DNA from: Kuschelorhynchus macadamiae
Taxonomy: Eukaryota > Arthropoda > Insecta > Coleoptera > Curculionidae
DNA length: 64,000 bases
NCBI GenBank assembly: GCA_030620095.1
Contig: JAUTXW010001615.1
Coordinates: 1,386,001-1,450,000, forward strand
Direction of reading: 5' to 3'
The notes under the pieces are model-generated. The model was not told the DNA's origin, ran no database searches, and worked only from the letters and a program-made list of their open reading frames with translations. Both the position numbers and the translations under genes were made by a program. Shown here one piece after another: positions 1 to 10,697 of the stretch (position 1 is the first letter of the stretch; each line of letters starts with the position of its first letter).

Positions 1-680
1 TTCCTACCAATTTCTGAATTGAAATGTCAAATAAAGTACAACCTATTTTTGTATTTAAATGAAAAAAATTAACATGTAAAACTTTAGATTTGGTTTTGGA
101 TGCACAAGATTCGTTATTTAATTAATTATGCTTATTTAAGTCAGAATTAACGAATCTGTATCCCTAAAATATCTGAAAAAATTGTTTGTTCGCCGGAAGC
201 ATTTAAAAATATGTGTGTATACCCAGAAATCCATAATAAAAATGTTTTGTCATTTCATGCTCCTTTTAAATTTTTCGTCTAAATTGATTACGCCTAAAAT
301 CAGTTCGGTTAACTCGAGAGCTAATAGACACACCGAGATTTTCTTTGATAAAAATTGGTTTTTACACGTTGTGAGAAACTTAAGACATTTAAGACGATAT
401 TGGTAAATAAAAACAATATTTTTGCAGATGCAGAAGCAATATTGCTTACATATAGTCAAAAGCAGTGTTATCGTGCGGGTCATACGATTTATCAACGACA
501 AACTTTTTAAGTTTGTTTTTCTTTTATTACGTGTAATCATATCCTCCGCATAAAATCCGGAAGATGAATTAGATAGACCTATGATATTTTCATATGAAAA
601 AAGAGGATAAACATATAAATACCAGCAGTTGCAAAAATCTTTGAGCGATGTCACTTCAAAGTCAGATTGACATGTCAGTT
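1..680. other. AT-rich stretch, no gene recognised
   Basis: I see no open frame with family similarity here. Short frames on both strands are low-complexity and consistent with chance in AT-rich DNA. The stretch leads into the transposase relic that starts near 687. Confidence 0.5.
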
Positions 681-686
681 GACAAA

Positions 687-1429
687 ATGAATAATAGAAA
701 ACAATTTTCGGGTTTTTTGCATCCACAAGCGAAAAAAATGGTATTAAATCTAATAAAATAACACGAAAATGAAAATGCACTAGTCAATATCCAAGAGACA
801 GTATCAAAAGCTCTGGGAATCGGTATAACGACTGTGCGGAAAATTGTGCATGAAAAAAATATGTACACGAAAAAAGCCAAAGACAGAAGACTTAAGTGAC
901 AATGTAAAAATGGATGTTCGTAATGCAATTCACGATTTATACACATCAAAAACTAATATAACCCTTTAAGTTTTAAAAAAATCGAGGTATATTGGAAATT
1001 GGACTAAAATCGTCAAAAAAAATAAAAATGTTGGGTTTTCGATATAAAAAAGACTGGAATCGAAGATTTTTATGCGAGTTGCCACATACATATAGCAAGT
1101 CATTGTATCTAGTTTTCAAGGAAATTCATGGAAAATGTTAATTCAAAATTTAGAAAAGTGTTATTTTTAGATGAGACTTGGATATTTTCTAATGGAAGTG
1201 GTTCGAAATCTTGACAGGACGAGTCTGTAAAAAGTGTCAAGAGAAAAAAGGGATGTGGGACGGGAAAACGGATCATCATTTTGCATGCAGATTTAACATA
1301 CGGAGAAATTAATATGGGATTGGTGGAATCGAGAACGGGTTCTAGATGTCGAAATAGCACCAATGATCATTGCGCCATTAGGACGACTCAGAAGATGAGG
1401 ACTTTTTAAGTGATGATGATATTTTTTAG
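687..1429 (+). pseudogene. DD82E-type Tc1/mariner transposase relic, internally deleted
   Basis: Reading from ATG 687 gives MNNRKQFSGFLHPQAKKM, a stop, then an HTH-like segment (ALGIGITTVRKIVHEKN near 808). A catalytic-type block LDETWIFSNGS starts near 1167; its aspartate matches the first D of the element at 57.8 kb (FIDETWIFSKGS). A block GKRIIILHA near 1265 corresponds to HRYIVVHA of that element. The segment that should hold the second Asp and the Glu is missing. The frame then reaches an acidic tail, DSEDEDFLSDDDDIF, and a stop at 1427-1429, like the acidic C-terminus of the 57.8-kb copy. Several stops and frame changes make it non-coding. It is therefore an internally deleted, probably non-autonomous derivative. 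The family link rests on matched motifs in order, not on a computed alignment. Confidence 0.7.
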
Positions 1430-1713
1430 TCTATAATATTAAACAGTTTCTGAAGGATTATATTAGTCTTTGACGTGTATAAATCATAAATTTCATTATG
1501 AATATCCATTTCTGCATTGTAACTTAAGTCTTTTGCCTTTGGATTTTTTCGTGTATAATTCTTAATCTTCTTCGGAAGTAAATTATACTTTTTTTTGTCA
1601 TGCACAAGTTTCTGTACATTCCTTATATCGATTCTCAGAGCTTTTGCCACTGGCTCCTGGATATTAGCCAGTGAATTTTAATTTAAAAATTTTTTTATTA
1701 GATTTGACACCAT
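1426..1713 (-). pseudogene. Inverted copy of the same transposase N-terminus
   Basis: On the minus strand an ATG at 1713 starts MVSNLIKKFLN, a stop, then NSLANIQEPVAKALRIDIRN followed by VQKLVHDKK. The plus copy has MVLNLIK at 738, a stop, then NALVNIQETVSKALGIG and VRKIVHEKN. The two are clearly the same sequence in opposite orientation, meeting tail to tail at about 1426. The same arrangement occurs in the better preserved element at 57.8-59.9 kb, so this looks like the element's own long inverted repeat and not a second insertion. Confidence 0.7.
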
Positions 1714-1897
1714 TTTTTTGCTTACTTTTTTAGTACATTTGTAATTTTGTAGGCAATAAATAAATAATTATAGAATACTTGTTACAATTTTAAAGCGTGT
1801 TTAAAATAAGTAGATTTTTTTATTAATTACAAAATTTGATATATAAAAATCGGTAAAACCGCTTTACCAGAAACTCGGGGTTAACGGAAAATACAGG

Positions 1898-1898
<1 letters not shown>

Positions 1899-1958
<60 letters not shown>
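1899..1958. repeat. (TA)n microsatellite
   Basis: About 60 bp of uninterrupted alternating T and A. Its true length may be uncertain in an assembly. Confidence 0.95.
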
Positions 1959-1959
<1 letters not shown>

Positions 1960-1974
1960 CCTGTATTTTTCACA

Positions 1975-2160
1975 TGCATGGCCCTTAATTTTAGACTGAA
2001 ATTTGAAGAAATCGGATAAGTAGTTTTTTAGCTATACCGCGAACATACAGACTGACGGACAGACATACCTACAGACAGACGGAATTGAGAAAACATGTTT
2101 TCCTGCATCTAGGGACCCTTAAATGTAAAGATCTGAGAAAATCTCAAGATGGAAGTAATA
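1975..2160. repeat. Dispersed repeat, 'ACTGACGGACAGAC' module
   Basis: Contains ACCGCGAACATACAGACTGA, then ACGGACAGACATACC, a run ending AAAACATGTTTTCC, and GGGACCCTTAAATGTAAAG. The same ordered blocks recur near 32580-32690, in reverse near 9830-9900, and partly near 3690-3760, 4445-4490 and 63660-63700. No coding content is seen. Confidence 0.7.
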
Positions 2161-3640
2161 ACTAATTATCTTGTGTTTTTAACAAAAGTGTATAATATTT
2201 TTGCAAAATAAAATTCTTTTGTTATCACAATACAAAAAAAACAAGTTTTCTTTGCACAGGGGTGGCCCGCATTTAAATAAGTGACACTGTATAAGTGGTT
2301 AGATTTTTAGGTCAAGCGGGGCTCATAATTTTTGGTGATTGATAAAAAAATCTCACTTTCATTAAGTGGCTGTATAAACAGAACATATCCTGCTTGTTCC
2401 ACTGATTCGAACGGCCTTCCAACTTTATTAAGGCGCTTGCCATTTTGTGTATTTTTGTTTTTGCCAACCAAAAAATTTTAACCAAATACATATTTAGCGA
2501 ATTTTCTTATTTAGTCGCTCGGCATTTAATATATAAAATAATATTAAGTGGCTATCTTAATAATATTGCGTAATTTAATAAAAAAACTATTTTCTTTCTC
2601 CCTGTATATTTGTAAATAGCCCATCAAGATTTAATAGTTCGATAAAGGAAACACACAACATTTTGGTATTCACTGTGTAGTCTGTTGATCTGTGTTGTTG
2701 ATAAAATGTTTGTACAATATTCCGTTTTCACGTAATTTTTCACCCAATGATCAAACAGTATTTTTTACTTTATTGTGTGCATATATTTTCCTAAATATAT
2801 CCGTAGGCGCCAGTGATCGCGGGACGCGAGAATAATGTGACATAAATGGGGATTTGCCAAGGAGTGGACCTACTAGTTTATTTCTACTATGATACTGAGT
2901 AAATTCCAATGTCCATAGCAAAGGAAAATAAACCACAGTCGTACGGTTGTTGTTGCACCCTGGTGCTCTCTCGCTTTAACTATGACCGAATATGTTAAAA
3001 ATTACAGTCATCGGCAGATTTCAGTGTAAGTATAGATAAAAAATTAAGTTTTGGTTATTAAAACTGCGACTGTAGATAAAGTTATGTGTGTTTTTCGAGA
3101 GCAAAGTAACATTTCCGTTTTCGAAAAATCATCAAGGAGGACAACGTTCTTTCTCAAGAGGTAATCCATTACTTTGCCCTCCAAATACACAAATAACTAT
3201 TAGCTTAGACCGTTTCATTGCACTGCCTTAAAAGCGTATTTCGTAAATGAAGCTCCTCCAAATGCATTTATATAAACATATATCTGAAATGGGCATGTCA
3301 TTAGATAACGCTTTATATACTGCTCAGGTCAGCGCAAAAAATTATGCGGGACAACATTACGTACAAAATATGTACAAATTAGTTATCACCCGTATAAAAA
3401 AATTGTTCATAATTAGCTTTTTTATTTTAATTTCTGCTCGGAACATTTCCTTGTTCGATAATTTAATATTTTATGAAATACATGGGGATTTTATGTACGG
3501 TGAAAGCTGCTAAAAAGCAATAACTATAATATACTTCAGACTTCAGTCTTACGTATATATTTTATTATACCTACGAAATTTGAGGCAAATTTTAATGTAT
3601 TTCTTGATTAACATATAAAAGATACACCCACTAGTTGAAT
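2161..3640. other. No recognised gene
   Basis: AT-rich sequence without family similarity. An 88-codon plus-strand frame (3247-3513) has no motif, no clear signal peptide and no homologue that I recognise, so I do not call it. Confidence 0.45.
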
Positions 3641-3684
3641 TTTTCAAAGTTTCGTTTTATTGTTGTTCGTCCGAATCTGATATA

Positions 3685-4500
3685 CAGGGTTGGACCCTGA
3701 AACGTAAAGATCTGAAAAAATCGGTAAATTTCCTTTAACCGGAACTTCCCTGGTTATGAATATTTCCTTTTATTAGGAATACTGAAGAGTGGCCTAATTT
3801 AGTTGAGTACCTACATAGTCATTTACATCATATATACTGTCAACATTCTTATTCGTTAATTTGCCACATTTGACACCTATGCCCCACTTGATTTTTTGGA
3901 CATAATTTAAATTAAATTCAATAAGTAGTTTTTATATTAACACACACCTTTATTTTGTTACGTCATATTCATCTCGTACCAGTTTATCCCTATATCACAT
4001 TTAATTTTTCTGTAAAATTTAAAGTCAATTCAATAATGTTTTTCTTACGTTGATTTTTTAAAAAATTTATTTGGACGCCATTTTGTTCCGCTATATTGAA
4101 TTCATACCACAACCTTACGAGTTTATCTCTATATCACACTTAATGCTTGCATAAAATATGAAATTAATCTCATAAGTCGTGGTTTCAGGCTGATTTTTTA
4201 AATAACTTTAAAAGCCGCCATTTTGTTTTGCTATCTTATATTCATACCAAAATGTTACCAGTTCATTCCTCTATAACACTTGATTTTTGTGCAAAATATG
4301 AAGTAAATTATATAATTAGTTTTTCGGTAATAATTTTTTAACTATTAGCTAGGCTAACTATTGGAATTTTACCAAAATATTACCAGGTCATCCCCATATG
4401 ACTCTTAATTTTTGCTCAAAATTTGAAGTCAATCGCCTAAGTAATTTTTAAACTATGCCATGAACTGTCAGACAGACAGAAAAATCCAGGGGTTTTTCGA
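3685..4500 (+). repeat. Tandem ~130-140 bp 'GCCGCCATTTTG' repeat array
   Basis: About four degenerate units follow each other. Each carries a CGCCATTTTGTT-like core (clear at about 4076 and 4216, 140 bp apart), then ATTCATACCA, a 'TTACCAGTTCAT' block, 'ATAACACTTGATTTTTG' and 'AAATATGAAGT'. The array starts next to a 'GGACCCTGAAACGTAAAG' module and ends in 'GTCAGACAGACAG'. Related arrays lie at 9825-10345 (reverse), 60665-60935 and 63050-64000. The repeat has no coding capacity. Confidence 0.75.
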
Positions 4501-5204
4501 GGGCTTATAAATTTTGTTAAGGAGTTGGGCCAAGATAGACTATCCGCTTTAGCAATGTTAAGTATGGAGAAATCGTTTATAAAAGGAATGTGCGTGCAAT
4601 TTTAACGAACGTGTCATTCAGCATTTTTCCAATTCTAAAGAACGAAGAGTAGACCTGAACTTCGAGAGAATTTAAAACTCAAATTAAAAATAAGATATTT
4701 ATTTGTATTTTAAGTATGCTTATTTTTAAATTTGTTATTGACCTCTCAATATAATTCACCACGAGTTGCCACATTATAATTGAAGACCATAATGCAAAAA
4801 GGTGTTAACCAATGACGTCAAAAAGAAATAGACCCCGCATTTCATTCATTAAAATGAAATAAATAGAATCTAACATCAATTTGTTGTTGTGTATGAGGCT
4901 TACCAGTGGCGTAGCTATTTTTGAGATAATGTATTATTTGATATATTTTTTTGAGCCCAAATATTAGTATGGTGGATACGACAGTTTTTTTGTTCTAAGA
5001 TGAACAGGAACGACTTCACATTGCAAAAGTGAGAGTTTTAATAATAACTTGAAAATAGTTAATTTAGATATTATGTCGTGGAAAAGTCTGCACTAAATGG
5101 GAAACTTTTTTATTATCAATTTCTCGAAAAACTTTCTTCTTGATAAAACTTGTGTGTTTATCGAAAAAATAGTTTTCACAATATTCAACTTTAAGTCAGA
5201 TATA

Positions 5205-5654
5205 CAGGGCATTCAAAAAATACGAAAAAGTGTATTTCAAAAATTAAAATTTTTGTGACTGCCGCGGCCGTAAAATATCGTAAATAAAGGTTTAGTATTA
5301 GTTATGTCATATTAGTAATAGCTAAGGAAAGATTTAAATAGAAAAATGTGTTTTTGCTGTTTGACCTTAAATATCTCCATAACTATAATATAAAAAATTG
5401 TACTCAGCTTATATTTACGATGTTTTATGGCCCTTAAAACTACCGTCAGAAATTTTTTTTTTTGAAATTGTTAGTGAAATCCACTTTTTTGAACATCCTG
5501 ATCTAAAGTTTATTACTATCAAAAATATTTTTTTGAACCACCAACTTTTATCAAAAAATCAGTAATAAAAAAAGTTAATAAATGCCTTAAAATGCAAGAT
5601 GTTTAAAAACAAAATCATCGAATCGAAACTTTTTGGTGCTTTTGAAGCACCCTG
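5205..5654. mobile_element. Mariner-type MITE, 450 bp, TA duplication
   Basis: Left end CAGGGCATTCAAAAAATACG after TA (5203-5204). The right end is the inverse of CAGGGTGCTTCAAAAGCACC, before TA (5655-5656). The ends match imperfectly over about 26 bp and resemble those of the DD41D mariners in this window. No transposase is present. It lies inside the larger 4782-12903 element. Confidence 0.6.
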
Positions 5655-8340
5655 TATAATATTTTACACTATATTTGAAACTTAATTTTTTTGTATAAAA
5701 ATTCAAATAACAAGGTTGAAAGTGGTGCTGCACTTTATAAATTTTCACCCGGACACGTGGTTTATAAAAATAAAACAAAGTTTAAAAGTTTGCTATAATT
5801 TATTTATAAACGGTTTGATATAATAACAAACAACTATTATTGTCGACACAAAAAAAAGTAACAGCATATTAATTTAATATTTTATTATTTATATAATAAT
5901 TAAACTCGTCTATTACATATTTAATGATTCAGTGACAATTTTCAAAATCGGAAATTTTATATAGCTTTATATATATATATAGTTTTAGAATTTCGAGAAA
6001 GTACTAAAAAGAAAGATGAATACATTTATTATTAAAGAAATCCAGATTTTTAATGTAGCAATATGGTTCCAGACCCTCTATGGAAGATAACACCACATTA
6101 ACCTCGATATTAACAAAGTGACTAAGCTTTTATTTATTAAAATACTATTAAATATATAAAACCTAAAAATATTAAGCAAAAGTCGCCAACGTCCTATTTG
6201 CTCAAGATATACCTATAATTTTTTACATTTTCATAATTGCTCTACCTGCAATGTTTTAATAGATATTGGCAAATAACTAGTTTTTTGCAACTTTTTTTCA
6301 TATGTTGTTGCACTTGCAGGGGGACTAGCAACAAGTGAAAAAAAAAGCATTCTTCTTAATAATTTTTTTGTCATTGAATTGGTTTTGACAGGGTTGGATC
6401 CTCCTAGAACTGAAATCCTGGCTATGTGCCTGCAAAAGATGTAACGGTTAATATAGGAATATTTATTATTAGCAATAAGCTTAGTCATTAAAGAACAAGC
6501 ATTTCCATGACAAAATACAACCAATAACAGGGTGAGTTCTTATTACTATTGTTACTAAAGATGAAGATAAAACTAAATTTTGTTACATGGACCCACTTTG
6601 TGTTTTGATCTCTATACCAAGAGTATAATGCTTATTTAATACCTTTCTTTATCAGCTTATCACCGACTTCATAGGAAATATGTAATAAAATATAATTTAT
6701 CACTTTTTAATACAACCTATTTTTTGAAATCGGGTTCGTTTTTCAAAGCATTTTGATTTCACCCTTTTTCCAACACATTTTAGTTCTATTTACGCGAAGT
6801 TAGGTAAAAATTTGGGTCCACTACTTTTAGTAACTTAGTAATATTATATAAAAATGCACCACCTTTACATGTATTGGATCTATTCATATTTACAGAAAAT
6901 CAGCAATCCATATTTACAGAAAATCAGCAATAAACGTGGCCCAATATTAATATGAATACAAAATTGAACTTCGTGTCCCTAAAAACCACAAAAACCATAT
7001 TATGAAAAACAATATCTTTACAGTATTTATCCCTCAATTTACCCCCTTTTTTCCCCACCATCCACCTTCCTCGCTATACATTTCACTTATTGACAATATA
7101 AATATTTTGTGCCAAGATGTTTATATTTTTAACATTCATTATAATATATTTTATTATTATTTATATTACCGAAATCACCTGATAAAAACAGACTCTCTCA
7201 GTTGGGATAATGTACCTCAGGATGGTATTTATTTACTTTTTTGATTACTTATTTTTTAAAACCAAATTTTTAGGCAATAAAATAAAGCATTTCAAATTCA
7301 TTAAAGAAAATCTATATTAAATGAAAAATTGAAAAGTAACGCTATTTTAATTTTTTTGTATATGCTTGCTATATGAGAACGACACTGCCCTAAATATTCC
7401 TTGAAAATTTCATCCAAAATGCAAACCATCTTGGAGTAATTAATGACAACATAAAATAGTGGGTCTTACAGCTTACTCAATTAAAATTTAGTACCTACGC
7501 TTTAACAAATAGTATATTTATGTTGTTTATTAACCTCTCAAAAAAGGTGGTTTGATAAATTTTAGAGGAATATTTGAGACTTTTCACAAATACATAAATT
7601 AGCAAAACGCTGTACTCCGTTTATCACCAGTGTCTTCGACTTTATAGATAAGATAAGTTATAAAAAATTAATTTAAGCCCAACGGAAATATGCAATACAA
7701 AAACAATACTTCATTTGTAAATATAAGAACGCTATTAGACGGTGATTTTACCCTTCAACTACAGCACTGGTATGACATAACCTTACTTACCTTCGAAAAC
7801 AAACTTCTGGGTTTAAATCGTTTCTTTCTCTGCAAATAAAGTAAGCGCACCATTTTCTTAAAGTTTTTTAAACAGATTCTTGAAAATAGCCACACAAAAC
7901 ACTTGGATTTCTGAAAAACACGTATTTCACCAATTAGAACAATTACAACGTCGAGCATCAAATAGGTCGAAATCATGAATGACTACGACCGTCTTCGGCG
8001 TCTTCCGAATGATCCCGAAAGAAATCTGTAGTATACTCGAAAAAGGTAGAATTCCGACGTTGCCGATTTTTCTGGGCTTTATTTCTTGAAATAAGGAACA
8101 ATAATTACAGAAGATTTAAATTACATTTAAAACAGATTCGGTTTGAGTTATTTATAATAAGCTATTTAATTATCAGTTTTAAAATATTCTATATGGAAAT
8201 TTATACCGGAAATTTCTGGAATTCCTTGCTTATTTAGGTAATAGTATAAAGGATGATATCCGTTATAATCTCGCCACAGTAACGGTTTGGCAAACCAGGG
8301 TTAATGTTGGATTCCTCCAAAATGTAAACAACTGGGTCTA
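5655..8340. other. Non-coding filler inside the large element
   Basis: No gene recognised. A short direct duplication of a 'CCATATTTACAGAAAATCAG' unit occurs near 6888-6930. A possible pair of hAT-like ends (CAGTGGCGTAGCTA at 4904 and the inverse of CATAGCCAGGATTTC near 6425) lacks a target duplication and is not called. Confidence 0.4.
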
Positions 8341-8354
8341 TGTTATTTCCATGT

Positions 8355-8545
8355 CGTTGGTGTTAACTCACTTTTTTCATTTTTTTATTGCAAATAGGTG
8401 TAAACTCGGTTCTTTGTCGATTAGTAAATCTTCTGGGTCATAGATAGCGCTCAATTCGCCTAGACAACCTGTTAACTCATATACTTTAGGCAAAGAGGTG
8501 TTAACTCTTGAGTTGACACCTTTTTGCATTAGTGTTCATATTTTG
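8355..8545. promoter_or_regulatory. Subterminal GGTGTTAACTC repeats with a hairpin
   Basis: Copies or near copies of GGTGTTAACTC occur near 8360, 8397 and 8497. The last pairs with GAGTTGACACC after a 2-base gap to form a near-perfect 11-bp-arm hairpin (about 8497-8520). The motif is followed by TTTTTGCATTAGTGTTC, an inexact copy of the element's own end. Similar GGTGTTA motifs lie beside the left end (4801) and near 12672. This arrangement fits clustered transposase-binding sites just upstream of the gene, as in the related element at 28.7 kb. The function is inferred. Confidence 0.45.
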
Positions 8546-8874
8546 TTTACATCTAAACACATGTGTCGGCTAGTGCAGTTTTTGTTTTATTATTTATTAT
8601 TATTTCTGTTCCTGGCGATATTTTAAGTGTTTTAAAGGTAAGAAACTATTTCATATTGTAGTTAATGTATTAAGAGAACCCTTTATTTTCGGTGTAGCTA
8701 TATTCTAGAAAAGATATTAAATAATTTCTTTGAAACCTAACCTAAAAAAATTACAAACATGTGATAATATAGTGTGGATATGCAATCTGAAGTTTGGTCG
8801 TTAAATGAACTCTTATATTCGCGAATAATTACATTTAAAGTTCTTTGGGATTGGCTTTAATAATATTGTTTTAG

Positions 8875-9736
8875 ATCCGAGATAGAACAAAGAAAATATT
8901 TGCTCAACTTGACCAACTAGTCAATGAATTCGAAGATTCAGGATCTGAATATTCTCCGACAGAAGATGGCACGCACATTATTATTTTTGTTATTGGCTTG
9001 GTTTTGGGGTTTCAAATAATATTTTTATGTTATTTTTAATTTCAGGCGTTGAGAGTACTGATGATAATGAAGAAATACAATCTAAGCAAAAAGGCAAGAT
9101 TCCCAAAATATCAAAAAGTCGTTTGGCACAAGAAATTCCAACAACTAGCTGTATCCAAACTATATTCCCTCCAAGAAATTTAACAGAAAATATGAGTAAC
9201 TCATCAGGCAAGTGCGGCTTTATAATATTTATTTTTCTTTTTTATATCTGGATAATAATTAGGTTTGGCAACTTCCAAGCAAATTTTAGTAACGTAAATA
9301 ATTCATAAAAATTTCTTGTGCTGCTTTTTAGATTCAGATGATGAGCCACTTAATATTAAAAAAACTAAACTCGAGATGATTCCAACTAACGAGCCAGTTC
9401 CAGGAACTAGCGGTATCCAGACTATATTCCCTTCAAGAAATTTAACAGGAAATATGGGTAGCTCATCAGGCAAGTGCTGCTTTATAATATTTTTTTACGT
9501 ACTTCCCTTTATTAAAAAACTACAAAAATTTTTATTAAATTAGAGCAAATTTTCATAACGCAAAATTATTAATAAAAGTTTCTTGTATGGCTTTTTAGAT
9601 TCAGATGATGAGCCACTTAATAATAAAAGAGCTAAACTTCAGCAGATTCCAACTAATAAGCCAGTTCCAGAAACTAGCGGTATCCAGGCTATTTTCCCTC
9701 CAAGACTTACAGAGGCAAATAGTGATAACTCAATAA
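8875..9736 (+). pseudogene. 5' exons of DUF7869-like gene: tandemly duplicated phase-1 exons
   Basis: Four exon-like blocks: A 8875-8968, B 9046-9207, C 9332-9469 and D 9599-9736. B-D follow clear pyrimidine-AG acceptors. C and D are both 138 bp, start DSDDEPLN and continue with a PVPGTSGIQ-type segment (PVPETSGIQ in D) and IFP. B ends with the same segment (TTSCIQTIFPPRNLTENM). All junctions are phase 1, so repeating or skipping a block keeps the frame. D ends AATAA|GTAAGT, while B and C end TCATCAG|GCAAGT at the aligned position, which is the classic GC-AG donor consensus. A ends ATG|GCACGC, a weaker GC donor. The frame continues from D into exon E at 10698 (joined reading SDSDDEPLQ). The encoded region is acidic and low in complexity; its role is unknown. 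Confidence 0.6.
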
Positions 9737-9824
9737 GTAAGTACAGTTTTATGCTTTTTTTCACTTAGAGGGAATGAAGTATTTTAATTGTGAAAAAATT
9801 ACCCTCCGAGATTTTTACAGATCT

Positions 9825-10345
9825 TTGCGTTTTAAGGTCCCCGGACCCAAAAAAACATGTTTTCCCATTTCCGTCAGTCCGGCAGATGTACGCGGCAAAG
9901 ATACAAAAAAAGCTACGTATCCGATTGACTTCAAATTTTGGTCAAAAATCAAGGGTCATATGGGGATGGCATAGAAACATTTTTGCAAAACTCAAATGAG
10001 GCGAACCAAATGACGGCCTCACCAAATGTAAAAAAAAATAATTTTTAAGAAACCACTTATCGGATAGACTTTTAAATTTACCCAAAATTAAAGTATAGTG
10101 GGAATGGGAATAATCTAGTACAATTCTTAAATAAAGCCGTTATGGCGGAACAAAATGGCGGCCTAATCAAATATTTAAAAATTTAGTACCAAAAGACTAT
10201 TTATCCAATTGACTTGAAATGTTTAACAGAAATGAAGTGGAAAACGAGTATATGGTGGTAAAATTTTCGTGTGTATCCAAAATGTCAAAACAATATGGCG
10301 GCCTAAGAAAATATTTAGATCTTCTATAAAACTTCATTTCCTGGA
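9825..10345 (-). repeat. GCCGCC-type dispersed repeat, reverse orientation, in an intron
   Basis: Read on the minus strand it holds AGGCCGCCATATTG, AGGCCGCCATTTTGTTCCGC, and then a CCGGACTGACGGAAATGGGA module ending in a GGGTCCGGGGACC block. The order of modules is as in the plus-orientation copies. It separates exons D and E of the DUF7869-like gene, so it probably entered an intron. Confidence 0.65.
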
Positions 10346-10697
10346 ATAAAACTTTTTATGGAGGAAAATAAGGACATAATAATAATTATTTATTTCTTGT
10401 AGACTATATAAGTACGGCTATGAAAAATATAATAATTCTAATAACAACAAAAAAAAACATTATTAAAATGTTAAAAAAAAAATAAATTATAGTTTATAGG
10501 ATTTGTATAAAGTTATTACGGACTAATATGTACATGCATATATAAACTCAGTTATACGTACGTAGTGAAATTATTCTGTACGAGGGAAGCTCTGGGTAAA
10601 AGTGAATTTACTGATTTTTTAGATTTGAATACTTTTGACATCTTAGAACCGAATATAATCCCAGTTACCTATAACAGTTTTTTTGTGCGCCTTTTAG

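Noticed and set aside
250..780. 176-codon minus-strand open frame
   Set aside because: Antisense to the transposase relic and low-complexity, without family motifs.
3247..3513. 88-codon plus-strand open frame
   Set aside because: No motif, no similarity that I recognise, and a length expected by chance in AT-rich DNA.
4904..6435. Possible hAT-like element with CAGTGGCGTAGCTA and an inverse CATAGCCAGGATT end
   Set aside because: No matching 8-bp duplication and only short end similarity; may be two unrelated remnants.
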